Assembly: GCF_965278975.1 (NCBI RefSeq)
Contig: NZ_OZ257126.1
Location: 2,604,001-2,668,000, forward strand
Origin: Ferrovibrio sp965278975
Lineage (GTDB): Bacteria; Pseudomonadota; Alphaproteobacteria; Ferrovibrionales; Ferrovibrionaceae
Direction of reading: 5' to 3'
DNA: 64,000 nt
Shown: piece by piece, positions 63,444 through 64,000 of the stretch
Layout of the letters: the number at the start of each line of letters is the position of its first letter
Numbering within the stretch: the first letter of the stretch is position 1
Position numbers and translations under genes: made by a program
The notes under the pieces: generated by a model
Seen by the model: only the letters and a program-made list of their open reading frames with translations
Databases searched by the model: none
What the model was told of the DNA's origin: nothing

Positions 63444-64000
63444 CTAGGCTTTCAGCGCCCCCTGGCGCTCGCGGTTGATTGCCGTCAGGCGTCTTATCGC
63501 GTCGCGGTCGAGGCTGGCCGGGCGGCCCTCGGCGTCGAAGGGCGTTTTCCAGTCGAAGGCGTGGGCCGAGGCGCTATGGTCGTGCAGGTATTCATGGCGC
63601 TCGACGGCTTCCCGCCAGTCCGGCACATGGTCCGTCGCCACCCACCACAGCACATAGGGCGGCCAGGCCGGTTTCAGCGGCGGTGCGGCCGGGCGCTGGA
63701 ACCAGTCGCGGCCGCGCGACAAGGCCTCGGCATGGATGCCGCTATAGGCGTAGGCATAGGGGGCATCGAGGTCGCGCCACAGTGAGAGCGTGGAGGGCGA
63801 ATGGCCCTCGCCGGCATAGAAGCGCGGATAGCAATGCGGCCCCCAGCTTGCCGGCCCCGGATCGCCATCATAGCCCGAACGCGCGATGAAGCCCTCACTG
63901 CATTCCACGGCGGCGAGGTTGATGTCGTTGCGCGCATGGAAGCTGTCATTGGCGGGATCGGCATAGGGGCGGATGAAGATGCCGAAGGTGTAGAGCGCCA
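63444..64000 (-). CDS. DUF3291 family protein, 5' end outside the window
   Basis: The frame stays open to the right edge, so the start is missing; at least 185 residues are visible. DUF3291 pattern: STLSLWRDLDAPYAYAYSG, HAEALSRGRDWFQRP, YVLWWVATDHVPDWREAVER and HDHSASAHAFDWKTPFD. These proteins have a dimeric ferredoxin-like (Dabb/monooxygenase-like) fold and no established role. Its stop lies 14 bp from the right att repeat, so it is the first chromosomal gene beyond the island. Confidence 0.85.
   Translation of the reverse strand, partial: ALYTFGIFIRPYADPANDSFHARNDINLAAVECSEGFIARSGYDGDPGPASWGPHCYPRFYAGEGHSPSTLSLWRDLDAPYAYAYSGIHAEALSRGRDWFQRPAAPPLKPAWPPYVLWWVATDHVPDWREAVERHEYLHDHSASAHAFDWKTPFDAEGRPASLDRDAIRRLTAINRERQGALKA

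Overview
The window is about 64 kb of high-G+C chromosome from an alphaproteobacterium. The strongest evidence is the gene order between 39 and 56 kb: chvI-chvG, a short C-terminal-domain HprK, rapZ, a mannose-type EIIA, HPr, ahcY, a DivL-like PAS kinase, tsaE, amgK, murU, addB and addA. A Tim44-domain protein and an atpHAGDC operon that lacks the F0 genes also fit. I lean towards a Rhodospirillales-type genus but cannot fix it. Almost every real gene is overlain by long antisense frames, which are a G+C artefact.

Layout. 0-2 kb: end of a crotonase gene, then mutY in convergent orientation. 2-7 kb: the F1 ATP synthase operon, closed by a strong terminator. 7-10.4 kb: a Tim44-domain membrane protein and thiC under a TPP riboswitch. 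10.7-12.9 kb: an outer-membrane beta-barrel protein with an unusual leader hairpin, and a lipoprotein hydrolase. 12.9-20.4 kb: a cell-surface block with an O-antigen ligase/polymerase-like protein, a GT2 glycosyltransferase, and a tightly overlapping set of TIM-barrel lipoprotein, VanZ-like protein, sulfatase-fold enzyme and small anchored protein. 20.4-26.3 kb: sfsA-map-radC, a CinA-type MoCF-domain protein, a Rap1a-like protein, three tandem paralogous lipoproteins and a secreted protein. 26.3-30.2 kb: an oligopeptide-type ABC importer without a binding protein. 30.3-34.9 kb: a Gld-type ABC exporter with GldG-like and DUF4340 partners. 35-39.3 kb: htpG, a Nudix hydrolase, an acetyltransferase and a DUF1223 protein. 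39.3-47.9 kb: addA/addB recombination and amgK/murU/tsaE. 47.9-56.2 kb: the DivL-like protein, ahcY and the PTSNtr/ChvGI regulatory genes. 56.3-61.1 kb: small enzymes, an AraC regulator and an ABC exporter whose permease carries a frameshift. 61.2-63.4 kb: tRNA-Phe with a small island in its 3' end. 63.4 kb to the end: a DUF3291 gene running off the edge.

The most interesting part is that island (61247-63430). A perfect 49-bp duplication of the 3' part of tRNA-Phe brackets about 2.1 kb of visibly lower-G+C DNA. It holds only two genes, in one operon: a zinc-ribbon protein with a C-terminal nucleoside-deoxyribosyltransferase/TIR-like domain, and an HNH-nuclease-like protein. No integrase gene is present, yet both ends keep paired TGGCCCAT repeats with identical 11-bp spacing, like arm-type recombinase sites. 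I read it as a non-autonomous, tRNA-targeting cargo element with a candidate two-gene defence module. That function is inference from domains and context.

Other points worth a second look: the DivL-like kinase keeps its phospho-acceptor His but has lost the ATP-binding residues; a leader hairpin covers the Shine-Dalgarno sequence of the beta-barrel gene; a structured repeat of about 95 bp occurs twice; and three tandem lipoproteins form an apparently uncharacterised paralogous family.
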